From: CAZFYZ01 sp964523735
GTDB lineage: Bacteria > Armatimonadota > UBA5829
Direction of reading: 5' to 3'
DNA: 36,605 nucleotides
Assembly (NCBI GenBank): GCA_964523735.1
Contig: CAZFYZ010000030.1
Location: 1-36,605, forward strand
Shown here in pieces: positions 24,085 to 31,784 of the stretch. The position numbers and the translations under genes were made by a program. The first letter of the stretch is position 1. Each line of letters starts with the position of its first letter. The notes under the pieces were generated by a model. It ran no database searches and had not been told where the DNA came from. It was given only the letters and a program-made list of their open reading frames with translations.

Positions 24085-24339
24085 TTGAGCACGGATTTCT
24101 CGCTACAGGAGACCTTCTGCGGGTCTACGACAGTGGGCGAGCGTGGACAGGTTGTGATTCCGTCAGAGGCGCGAAGGAAGCTCGGCATCCAGCACGGTGA
24201 CAAGCTCCTTGTGATGGTACATCCGGCGCGCGGCGTGTTTCTGTGCAAGATCGAGTGCATACGTGATGTGCTTGCCCTTGTTCAGAGAGAACTGGCACAG
24301 ATCTCGGAGATCGACAACGCCGAGACAGTGGACGCGTAG
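24085..24339 (+). CDS. AbrB/SpoVT-type transcriptional regulator
   Basis: The 84-residue product holds one swapped-hairpin AbrB domain: TTVGERGQVVIPSEARRKLGIQHGDKLLVMV, followed by a helical tail (CIRDVLALVQRELAQISEI) that may dimerise. The TTG start at 24085 follows an excellent ribosome site GAGGTGAT (24071-24078) by seven bases. Antitoxins of the MazE type share this fold, but no toxin gene lies next to it. It is the first gene of the efflux operon, 30 bases before the TolC-like gene, so it is most likely a local regulator of this operon, perhaps by binding around 24003-24060. The effector is unknown. Confidence 0.9.
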   Translation: MSTDFSLQETFCGSTTVGERGQVVIPSEARRKLGIQHGDKLLVMVHPARGVFLCKIECIRDVLALVQRELAQISEIDNAETVDA

Positions 24340-24369
24340 CCCGCGCGCAGGGCATCGGAGGTAAGGGAA

Positions 24370-25788
24370 TTGAGACTGCTTTCGACCATTTTACTGGTTA
24401 TAGGCTGTGCCTGCGGAGCTTTGGCTCAGACTTCTGAGATCGCTCTTCCTGCGGGAACCGGCCAGAGCCCTGAGGTCATCCTGACCAAGCCGATCACGCT
24501 CGACCAGGCGCTTACGATCGCTTTCCAGTGCAACCCGCAGATCAAGACCGCGATCGCGCAGATAGAGCGATCGGAGGCAGGGATGAGGGAGGCAAGCGCT
24601 CGCTTCTTCCCATCATTCACGGCGCAGGTGAACCGGACGTACCAGCCCGAGGTGTCCCTGGCTTTCGCCCAGCCTGGGCAGCAGGCGCAGGACGTGGTGG
24701 TTCAGAACGCGACAACAACCAACGCTCAGTTGGGGGTGACACTTCCGCTCGACATTTCGAAGCGACTGGGTTTCGCGTCCGATATAGCAAGATACCAGTT
24801 CCAGATAGATTACCTGGGTCTTCTGGCACAGTCCGAACAACTGATCTTCCGGGTCAAGACGGCCTACTACGACACGTTGCGAGCCCAGGGTCAGGAGGAA
24901 GTGGCACAGGCTTCGGTGGACGTCGCGGCGGCCCGACTGCAGGATACTAACGCCAGGTTCGCGGCCGGCACAGTGCCCAGATTCGATGTTACGCGGGCCC
25001 AGGTCGAGGTAGCAAACCTCAACCAGACCTTGATTTCGGCGAAGTCCCGCGTCGGGGTATCCAGAGCCGCCCTCAATCGGGTGCTTGGAATTGACCCGAG
25101 CTTGCCGACTGAGCTGGTGCGAAGCGAGATAACAGTAGAGAATATCAAGGTCGACGCGCAGGCCAGTGTCAAAGAAGCCTATACAAGAAGACCCGAGGTA
25201 AGGCAGGCCGATCTTGCCATCGAGCTTGCCAGGAGGAACGTAAGATTCCGCAGAGCGGATCTGTTTCCTTCCCTTGCTGTCAGTGCGCAGACTACCTACA
25301 ATCCGGACACTTCGACATTCATGCCCGAGAAGGTATCATGGTTGGCATTGGTTGGCCTGACGATACCCGTCTGGGATGGCGGGGTCACAAAGGCAAGGGT
25401 CGATCAGGCCAACGCCGATGTGGACATCGCTATCGACAACCTGACGACAACCAGACTGACCGTAGGATTCGATGTTCAATCGGCGGCGCTTACCCTGCAG
25501 GAAGGCATTGAGAGGGTCTCAACGACTGCGGAGAACGTCGCGCTGGCCGAGGAAGCGCTCAGGCTTGCCAGCGTCCGGTATAACGGCGGCATCTCAACCC
25601 TTGTGGAAGTGACTGATGCTGAGTCCGCGCTGACTCAGGCCCGGGTTGACTACGTTAACGCCAGATTCGATTATGTGTTGGGTTTGGCAGGGCTGCAGCG
25701 AGCCACCGGAACGCAACCGGAGCTTGCGGGGCTGCAGTTGTTGGCAACGGAATCGTATAAGAAAGTGGAGCCGTGTCTGAAACCGTAA
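24370..25788 (+). CDS. TolC-family outer membrane efflux protein
   Basis: The 472-residue product has a signal peptide (MRLLSTILLVIGCACGALAQ) and the two halves of an outer membrane efflux protein: long helices (LDQALTIAFQCNPQIKTA, REASARFFPSF) alternating with beta strands, and the second repeat around RPEVRQADLAIELARRNVRFRRADLFPSLAV and GISTLVEVTDAESALTQAR. It forms the trimeric outer membrane channel used by the HlyD and RND proteins encoded next. The TTG start 24370 lies four bases after GGAGGTAAGG. Its presence means the host has an outer membrane. Confidence 0.95.
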   Translation: MRLLSTILLVIGCACGALAQTSEIALPAGTGQSPEVILTKPITLDQALTIAFQCNPQIKTAIAQIERSEAGMREASARFFPSFTAQVNRTYQPEVSLAFAQPGQQAQDVVVQNATTTNAQLGVTLPLDISKRLGFASDIARYQFQIDYLGLLAQSEQLIFRVKTAYYDTLRAQGQEEVAQASVDVAAARLQDTNARFAAGTVPRFDVTRAQVEVANLNQTLISAKSRVGVSRAALNRVLGIDPSLPTELVRSEITVENIKVDAQASVKEAYTRRPEVRQADLAIELARRNVRFRRADLFPSLAVSAQTTYNPDTSTFMPEKVSWLALVGLTIPVWDGGVTKARVDQANADVDIAIDNLTTTRLTVGFDVQSAALTLQEGIERVSTTAENVALAEEALRLASVRYNGGISTLVEVTDAESALTQARVDYVNARFDYVLGLAGLQRATGTQPELAGLQLLATESYKKVEPCLKP

Positions 25789-25814
25789 GTGATTGTCGGC
25801 TCAACGCTTGGATC

Positions 25815-25876
25815 GTCGTCCTGAACTCGTTTCAGGGCCCACACAAGGGTGCTGAGACGAGTTTAGCATGACACGA
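25815..25876. repeat. Palindromic repeat element between tolC-like and hlyD-like genes
   Basis: CTGAACTCGTTTCAG (25821-25835) and the complement of CTGAGACGAGTTTAG (25852-25866) agree at 13 of 15 positions, and the flanks extend the arms. The 62-base unit can form a long hairpin. Related palindromes beginning TCATGCTGAACTCGTTTCAG are, to my recollection, dispersed in many environmental genomes. It separates two cistrons of the efflux operon and could affect mRNA stability. Confidence 0.7.
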
Positions 25877-25930
25877 TGAATAAGAGAGTCTTTTGACCTG
25901 CCGAAGCCTCGGTTTGAGGGAGGAATCATA

Positions 25931-27391
25931 GTGAAGAGATCGCTAGCAGTTGTTGCTATAGTCGTGGTGATAGTGGGGGGATTGCTCTTGGTCGCTGCCA
26001 AACGCGCTCCCAAAGCCCCTCCGCCAACTACGCAGGAGATATGGAAGACGCAGGGCATACCGGTTGAGACTGCGGTCGTTACCATCGGCGACATGGAGCA
26101 GAGCGTCGAAGTGACCGGTGACATCGATGCGCTCGCGAAAGCCACGCTATCGGCGAAGATAGCAGGACGAGTTTCACAGGTCCTGGCTCGTGAGGGGGAT
26201 ACGGTGGCAGCGGGCGAGACCATTGTAGTGCTCGACCAGCAGGACGCGCAGGCGAATCTGCAGAACGCACAAGCCGCTCTGGATGCCGCGAATAACCGGC
26301 TTTCCCAGGCACACACTAACGCGAAGGTCACGAGGATCCAGGTTGATTCGGCCATCGAGCAGGCAAAGGCTTCGCTTGACGCGGCCCAGGCCAGGCTGGC
26401 GGTCGTGAAGAAGCCGGCCAGAAGTCAGGAGCAGATGGTAGCCGAAAACGCGGTTGCATCCGCTAAGGCCAATCTGGACAACGCGGAAGCCAACTACAAG
26501 CGCCACCAGCAGCTTTTGAAGGACGGCGCCATAGCTGCCTCGGCCTTTGACCTCGCGAAGTCACAGTACCTGGTCGCGAAGGCCGCCTACAAGTCAGCGG
26601 AGGACCAACTCTCCCTGGTCAAGGAAGGCGGCAGGCGAGAGGACGTTCGCGCGGCGCAGGCTCAGGTGGAAGTCGCCAAGGAGCAGCTGCGGGCCGCGAA
26701 GTCTAATGCCTCGCAGAACTTGCTCAGGCAAGAAGACATCAACCAGGCGCGGGCCGGTGTCAAGCAGGCGCGAGCCGCTCTGGAGCTGGCCAGGCAGCAG
26801 CTCTCCTACACATACGTGAAGTCACCGATCTCGGGTACGATGGCGTCGCGGCTGATCGATCCGGGCCAGGTCATCTCTCCCGGCCAGTCGTTGGGTGACG
26901 TGGTGAACCTGGCGTCGGTCTACCTGAAAGGCGAGGTTTCGGAGACCGAGCTTGCGAACATCAGAAAGGGCCAGCCTGTCGAGGTTCGCACCGACGCTGC
27001 GCCTGATACGGCGTTCTCGGGTCACGTCGCTGAGATCTTCCCGTCCGGCTCTACGCAGAGCCGCAACTTCCCGGTGAGGATCAAGATCGATCGCGCTGAT
27101 CACGTACTGAAGCCGGGTATGTTTGCACGGGGAAATATCATTACTGGAGTCCACAGCGGCGTCATCCTGGTTCCGAAAGATGCGATTGAAGAGAGGGGCG
27201 GCACGACGATGGTGTTTGTGGCAGGCGATGATCACAAGGCTATTCGGCGCGACGTAAAGGTTGTGCGGGAGAACACGCATCTTGTCGAGGTCGCTTCGGC
27301 GTCCGGGCTCAAGGCTGGTGACGTGGTCATCACGGGCGGCCGCCAGAACCTGCAGGATAAGTCGCTGATCAAGGTCGAGAAGGGCGGATAG
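25931..27391 (+). CDS. HlyD-family periplasmic adaptor subunit (RND membrane fusion protein)
   Basis: The 486-residue product has an N-terminal membrane anchor (LAVVAIVVVIVGGLLLVAA), a first lipoyl half (ATLSAKIAGRVSQVLAREGDTVAAGE), an unusually long coiled-coil region at about 100-285 rich in Ala, Gln and Lys, then the second lipoyl half (LSYTYVKSPISGTMASRLIDPGQVI), a beta-barrel domain and a membrane-proximal domain (VPKDAIEERGGTTMVFVAG). It links the RND pump to the TolC-like channel. The long hairpin, about twice that of AcrA, may suit a wider periplasm. GTG 25931 follows GGGAGGAA. Its stop TAG (27389-27391) lies within the first unit of a heptamer repeat. Confidence 0.94.
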   Translation: MKRSLAVVAIVVVIVGGLLLVAAKRAPKAPPPTTQEIWKTQGIPVETAVVTIGDMEQSVEVTGDIDALAKATLSAKIAGRVSQVLAREGDTVAAGETIVVLDQQDAQANLQNAQAALDAANNRLSQAHTNAKVTRIQVDSAIEQAKASLDAAQARLAVVKKPARSQEQMVAENAVASAKANLDNAEANYKRHQQLLKDGAIAASAFDLAKSQYLVAKAAYKSAEDQLSLVKEGGRREDVRAAQAQVEVAKEQLRAAKSNASQNLLRQEDINQARAGVKQARAALELARQQLSYTYVKSPISGTMASRLIDPGQVISPGQSLGDVVNLASVYLKGEVSETELANIRKGQPVEVRTDAAPDTAFSGHVAEIFPSGSTQSRNFPVRIKIDRADHVLKPGMFARGNIITGVHSGVILVPKDAIEERGGTTMVFVAGDDHKAIRRDVKVVRENTHLVEVASASGLKAGDVVITGGRQNLQDKSLIKVEKGG

Positions 27392-27452
27392 CAGATAGAG
27401 GATAGCGGATAGCGTTTGGGATCCACGCGCGATCCGCAATCAGCTATCGACT
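27386..27452. repeat. Period-7 repeat element D (opposed heptamer arrays)
   Basis: Four units of GGATAGC type (27386-27413; one AGATAGA) are followed by three degenerate units on the opposite sense (27432-27452; ATCCGCA, ATCAGCT, ATCGACT against ATCCGCT). It fills the junction between the adaptor and pump genes and contains the adaptor stop codon. Confidence 0.75.
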
Positions 27453-27463
27453 CGGAGAAAACC

Positions 27464-30400
27464 ATGTGGCTAACTGATGTAGCAATACGCCGACCCATAT
27501 TCATAATAATGTTCGTGCTGGCGCTGATCGTGCTGGGTCTTCAGTCGCGGTCGAAGATGCCCGTCGAGCTCACCCCCAAGATCGACTTCCCGTATGTTAC
27601 GGTGTTGACGACCTACCCGGGCGCCGGGCCGAACGAGATCGAGACTCTTGTTAGCGAGCCGATCGAGAAGGCAGTGATGTCGATCGGAAACCTGCGGGAC
27701 GTGACCTCGTCCTCGCAGGAAGGGGTATCCTCAGTCGCTCTAGAGTTCGAGCTTGGCACTAATCTGGATGCCGCGACGGCCGATGTTCGAGACAAGGTCT
27801 CGGCTATCAAGCCGACTTTGCCCGACGACATCGACGACCCCAAGGTCCTCAAGCTCGACATCTCATCCGAGCCAGTCATGACCATCGCACTGAAGGGTCC
27901 GATCTCTCCCAAGGAGATGCGAATCCTGGCGGACGACGTCATCACGGACAGGATATCCAAAGTTGGTGGCGTCGCTTCGGTCAACGTCCTCGGTGGCGAG
28001 GAGAGAGAAATCTCGGTCGCGGTGAATAAGACGCGGCTGGATGCCTACGGGATCGGCATAGACAAGATCGTCAACGCGATCAAAGGCGCCAACCTGAACG
28101 TGCCGGCAGGATCAATCAAAGAAGGCGCAAGAGACTACTCGGTCCGAACGGTCGGCGAGCTGCAAAGCGCGCAGGAGATAGCCGGCATTCGCATGTTCGT
28201 TGGTGGAAAGCCCGGGCAGCCTGATTCCACCATCACCATCGGCGACGTTGCCACAGTGAGCGATACGGTCGCTGAGGCGGATCAATTGAGCCGGGTCAAC
28301 GGCGAGCCCAGTGTCACGTTGTCGATTCAGAAGCAGTCTGACGCCAACACGGTCTCGGTGGCTGAGGGGATCAAGCGCGAGCTCGAAGAGATGAAGCCGC
28401 TCCTGCCTGCGGGAGTCGATCCGGTTATCGCCCGCGACGATTCGACCTATGTTGAGGACGCCATTCGGGACGTGAACAAGTCCCTCATGGAAGGGATCAT
28501 CCTTGTTGTACTGATCGTGTTCCTGTTCCTGCACACGGTCCGCGCAACGTTCATCGTGGCTGTCGCTATTCCTACCTCGATCATGGCAACGTATCTGCCG
28601 ATCAGCGGGTTCGGCTTCACCCTGAATACGATGGTTATGTTGGCGCTGTCGCTGTGCGTTGGAATCCTGGTGGACGACTCGATTGTCGTTCTGGAAAACA
28701 TCGAGCGGCACCTGCGCATGCGTAAGCAGCCCCGCGAGGCCGCACTCGATGGGCGCTCTGAGATTGGCTTGGCCGCCGTCACGATCACGCTTGTTGATAT
28801 CGTGGTCTTTGTGCCTATTGCCTTCATGGGCGGAATCGTTGGCCAGTTCTTCAAGCAGTTTGGCATCACCGTTGCGACAGCGACGGCCTTCTCGCTCTTT
28901 ATGTCGTTTACGCTCACGCCTATGCTGGCGTCACGTTGGATGAAGAGCAAGGACGATGACGAGCGGGACACTATGGCTCTGGACCAGCGGGTGGCCAACG
29001 GCACAGCAGGCATCAAGGACCGCATCGACCTCTTCACCCGCCGGCTCTTTGCGGGGTTGGATCGTTTCCTCAAAGGACTCGACAGGAAGTACCGCGGCGT
29101 GCTCGAGTGGGCGCTGCACAACAGGTTCCTGACGATCGTGATCGGCATCTTGTCGCTTCTGGTCGTTTTCATCATGGTCGTCCCGCTGCCGGCGAAGGGA
29201 GCGCCACCGGCCGTGGCAGGCAAGATGCTTGCGCCAAGGATCTTCATCGCGATTCTTGCTCTGCTGCTTGCCGGCGTAGCGATGGGTATTGATAGAAAGA
29301 GCAAGAAGATCGCGGCAGGCTTCGGGATAGTGGTTGCGATCATCGCGCTGACGGTCTACCTGCCATTCGGGTTCACGATGTTCCCTGACACCGACCGGGG
29401 CGAGTTCAGCATCAACATACGAACGGCGCCGGGAACCTCCCTGGAGGCTACGGATCAGGTAGTCAGGAGAGTCGAGGCAATTCTGGCGCGAATTCCCGAG
29501 CTGAAGGGCGGGTTCTACACCACAGTCGTTGGCGCGGCGTCGGCGGGGTTCTACGGCGCGGACATTGGTCCAGAGTATGCGCGCATATCAGGCGAGTGCA
29601 TAGACAAGAAAGAGCGAACTAGAGGAATCCAAGAGATCGTGGACTGGATCGCCGCTGAGACCGCGTCTGTACCAGGCGCAATCAGGATCAGTGTTGTGGC
29701 AGCGGGTGAGCACGGCGGGAGCGGTATCACCAAAGAGATACAAGGCCAGAACATGGACGATATCCTGCGACAGGCGAACACCGTCGCGGGTATCGTGGCC
29801 AAGACTCCTGGCGCGGTCGATACCGATATCTCATACAAGGAGAGCAAGCCCGAGCGTAGAATCATAGTAGATCGCACCAGGGCTGCTCAGCTCGACATGT
29901 CGGTTGCGCAAGTCGCAATGGCCGCTCGCACAGCGATTGATGGTGACGACACGGCCAAGCTCAGAGATTCAGGGACGGAGTATCCCATCCGAGTCAGGTA
30001 CGATCAGAGCGAGCGGTCCAAAGCCTCGGACGTCAGGAACATGATTATCGGGACCAAGGGCGGGGCGCCAATCTACCTCAAAGACGTGGCCCAGATCAAG
30101 TACGATTACGCTCCCACCAAAATCGACCGTAAGAACCGCCAGCGAGTAGTCTACGTCACCGCGAACCTGGCCACGGGAGCGCAGATGGGCAATGTAGGCG
30201 CGATGATAGACGCAGAGATGAAGGAGACCCCCCCGGTGCCGGGGACATCGATCGGCACGGGTGGTATGGAGAAGATCATGATGGAGAGCTTCGGATACAT
30301 GTTCTCCTCGCTTATCCTGGCGATCGTGCTAGTTTACATGCTGATGGGCGCGCTCTTTGAGTCGTTCCTGACACCGTTTGTAATCATGTTCAGTCTGCCG

Positions 30401-30883
30401 CAGGCTATGGTTGGGGCACTGCTGGCGCTGCTGATCACAGGGAACGTTTTCAGCATCGTCGCGATGATCGGTATCATTATGCTGATGGGCCTTGTGACAA
30501 AGAACGCCATCCTGCTGGTAGACTACACGAACACGCTAAGAGATCGCGGCCGGAACCGTCACGAGGCACTCTTGGAGGCGGGCCCCACAAGGCTGCGGCC
30601 GATCCTCATGACCACGCTCGCGATGGTCGGTGGTATGACGCCGACCGCCTTGGCCCTGGGCTCAGGAGCGGAGAGCCGGGCGCCCATGGCGATCGCCGTC
30701 ATCGGCGGTTTGATACTCTCGACCTTGCTTACGCTGATCGTCATCCCCGTGACCTACACGATCGTGGACGACGCGTGGCAGTGGCTGATGAGGAAGTTAA
30801 CCGGACGGGGTACGTCTACTCACCACGATCCCCTGAGTCTATCCGCCGAGCCGGTTGGGGCGGGTAGCGAGCAGGAAGGCTGA
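27464..30883 (+). CDS. RND-family efflux pump, AcrB/HAE1-like, with extra membrane segments
   Basis: The 1139-residue product starts MWLTDVAIRRPIF, the normal RND opening, at ATG 27464 after CGGAGAAA. It has two large periplasmic porter loops and the proton-relay residues: the Asp pair in GILVDDSIVVLENIERH (TM4) and the Lys in VTKNAILLVDYTN (TM10). Before the second porter loop, where AcrB goes from TM7 to FLPDEDQG in about 25 residues, this protein needs about 80 (555-637). The extra part contains two hydrophobic stretches (IFIAILALLLAGVAMGI and AAGFGIVVAIIALTVYLPF), so 14 rather than 12 helices are likely. Substrate is not predictable; HAE1-like pumps export drugs or hydrophobic compounds. 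Last gene of the AbrB-led operon. Confidence 0.95.
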   Translation: MWLTDVAIRRPIFIIMFVLALIVLGLQSRSKMPVELTPKIDFPYVTVLTTYPGAGPNEIETLVSEPIEKAVMSIGNLRDVTSSSQEGVSSVALEFELGTNLDAATADVRDKVSAIKPTLPDDIDDPKVLKLDISSEPVMTIALKGPISPKEMRILADDVITDRISKVGGVASVNVLGGEEREISVAVNKTRLDAYGIGIDKIVNAIKGANLNVPAGSIKEGARDYSVRTVGELQSAQEIAGIRMFVGGKPGQPDSTITIGDVATVSDTVAEADQLSRVNGEPSVTLSIQKQSDANTVSVAEGIKRELEEMKPLLPAGVDPVIARDDSTYVEDAIRDVNKSLMEGIILVVLIVFLFLHTVRATFIVAVAIPTSIMATYLPISGFGFTLNTMVMLALSLCVGILVDDSIVVLENIERHLRMRKQPREAALDGRSEIGLAAVTITLVDIVVFVPIAFMGGIVGQFFKQFGITVATATAFSLFMSFTLTPMLASRWMKSKDDDERDTMALDQRVANGTAGIKDRIDLFTRRLFAGLDRFLKGLDRKYRGVLEWALHNRFLTIVIGILSLLVVFIMVVPLPAKGAPPAVAGKMLAPRIFIAILALLLAGVAMGIDRKSKKIAAGFGIVVAIIALTVYLPFGFTMFPDTDRGEFSINIRTAPGTSLEATDQVVRRVEAILARIPELKGGFYTTVVGAASAGFYGADIGPEYARISGECIDKKERTRGIQEIVDWIAAETASVPGAIRISVVAAGEHGGSGITKEIQGQNMDDILRQANTVAGIVAKTPGAVDTDISYKESKPERRIIVDRTRAAQLDMSVAQVAMAARTAIDGDDTAKLRDSGTEYPIRVRYDQSERSKASDVRNMIIGTKGGAPIYLKDVAQIKYDYAPTKIDRKNRQRVVYVTANLATGAQMGNVGAMIDAEMKETPPVPGTSIGTGGMEKIMMESFGYMFSSLILAIVLVYMLMGALFESFLTPFVIMFSLPQAMVGALLALLITGNVFSIVAMIGIIMLMGLVTKNAILLVDYTNTLRDRGRNRHEALLEAGPTRLRPILMTTLAMVGGMTPTALALGSGAESRAPMAIAVIGGLILSTLLTLIVIPVTYTIVDDAWQWLMRKLTGRGTSTHHDPLSLSAEPVGAGSEQEG

Positions 30884-30907
30884 GCGAACCGCAGCAGACG
30901 AAGACAT

Positions 30908-30934
30908 CGGGCCGGATCTTGACGATCCGGCCCG
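30908..30934. terminator. Hairpin terminator of the efflux operon
   Basis: CGGGCCGGATC (30908-30918) and GATCCGGCCCG (30924-30934) form a perfect 11-bp stem with loop TTGAC, 25 bases after the pump stop codon. No T-run follows, so termination may need a factor, but the stem is very stable. Confidence 0.75.
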
Positions 30935-30990
30935 AGCTGTGTACGGGGTACTGGAGGTTCGGTCCTTGTCCAGTCGCAGCAGCATTCGCG

Positions 30991-30999
30991 TGATATAAT
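30991..30999 (+). promoter_or_regulatory. Extended -10 promoter of the sanA-like gene
   Basis: TGATATAAT (30991-30999) matches the extended -10 consensus TGnTATAAT. No good -35 is present at the normal distance. Transcription should start about 31006, only a few bases before the ATG at 31013, which would give a nearly leaderless message. Confidence 0.5.
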
Positions 31000-31012
31000 G
31001 GCGGGTAAACAT

Positions 31013-31681
31013 ATGGGCATCAAGGTGTCAGATTCCTCATCACGTGCGCTGTTGGGCTGGCGTCGCGTTCGGACGCTTGCACTCGTACTCGCGGTTCTGG
31101 TCGCCGCCTCGCCGGTCATCGCCCGCTTCTACATTCACTGTGCGGCGTGGGGACGCGTTCACAACAAGGTGAGACAGGTACCGCACGCACGCGTCGCACT
31201 GGTGCTTGGGGCAAAAGTCAAGCCCAACGGGAGTCTGTCCATGCTGCTTGCGGACAGAGTAGATGCCGCTATTGCCCTTCACAGAGCCGGTGTGGTAGAC
31301 AAGCTGCTGATGTCGGGCGACAATCGGTTCTCCCACTACAACGAACCCAGGCGAATGGCAGATTACGCTATCAAGCGTGGCGTGCCGGCGGAGGACATAG
31401 CCACGGACTTCGCGGGAAGGAGAACCTACGATTCAGTCTATCGCGCGAAGCACATCTTTGGGGTCAAGCGAATGGTCATCGTCAGCCAGCGCTTCCACCT
31501 GGATCGCGCGATCTTTCTGAGCGACCATGTGGGGGTCCGGGCGACCGGATTTTCCGCAGACAGGAAAGGCCACAGGAACATGAGGGTCGAGGTTCGCGAG
31601 TATGCAGCTTCGCTTGGGGCTGTCGCGGACGTCTATCTGAGGGAGCCGAGGCCGGTTGGTGGTAAGAAGGAATCGATGTGA
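31013..31681 (+). CDS. sanA: SanA/YdcF-like membrane protein (DUF218)
   Basis: The 222-residue product has an N-terminal basic region, one membrane helix (VRTLALVLAVLVAASPVIARFYI) and an extracytoplasmic DUF218 domain: VALVLGAKVKPNGSLSMLLADRV, DKLLMSGDNRFSHYNEPRRMADYAI, and FAGRRTYDSVYRAKHIFG. The order LGAxV...SGDN...YNEP...AGRRTYDS is the SanA pattern. E. coli SanA affects envelope permeability and vancomycin resistance; the reaction is unknown. ATG 31013 is preferred because an upstream in-frame ATG (30998) overlaps the -10 box. It follows the efflux operon after a strong hairpin, so it is probably an independent unit. Confidence 0.9.
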   Translation: MGIKVSDSSSRALLGWRRVRTLALVLAVLVAASPVIARFYIHCAAWGRVHNKVRQVPHARVALVLGAKVKPNGSLSMLLADRVDAAIALHRAGVVDKLLMSGDNRFSHYNEPRRMADYAIKRGVPAEDIATDFAGRRTYDSVYRAKHIFGVKRMVIVSQRFHLDRAIFLSDHVGVRATGFSADRKGHRNMRVEVREYAASLGAVADVYLREPRPVGGKKESM

Positions 31682-31705
31682 GCAGTCGCTTAGGGCTTAC
31701 GTTCC

Positions 31706-31734
31706 TTGAGTCCCACAACGAAACATGGTAAGCT
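31706..31734 (+). promoter_or_regulatory. Possible promoter of the MASE3-phosphatase gene
   Basis: TTGAGT (31706-31711) and TAAGCT (31729-31734) are spaced by 17 bp. The -10 match is only moderate. Confidence 0.35.
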
Positions 31735-31741
31735 CTAATTA

Positions 31742-31755
31742 GTGACAGGTGTCAC
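31742..31755. promoter_or_regulatory. Palindrome GTGACA-GG-TGTCAC, candidate operator
   Basis: A perfect 6-bp inverted repeat with a 2-base centre lies directly downstream of the candidate promoter and at the edge of the phosphatase gene. The position suits a repressor site. The binding protein is unknown. Confidence 0.4.
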
Positions 31756-31784
31756 AAAGCCAGCGCTGGAACGTAGCAGTTGAT

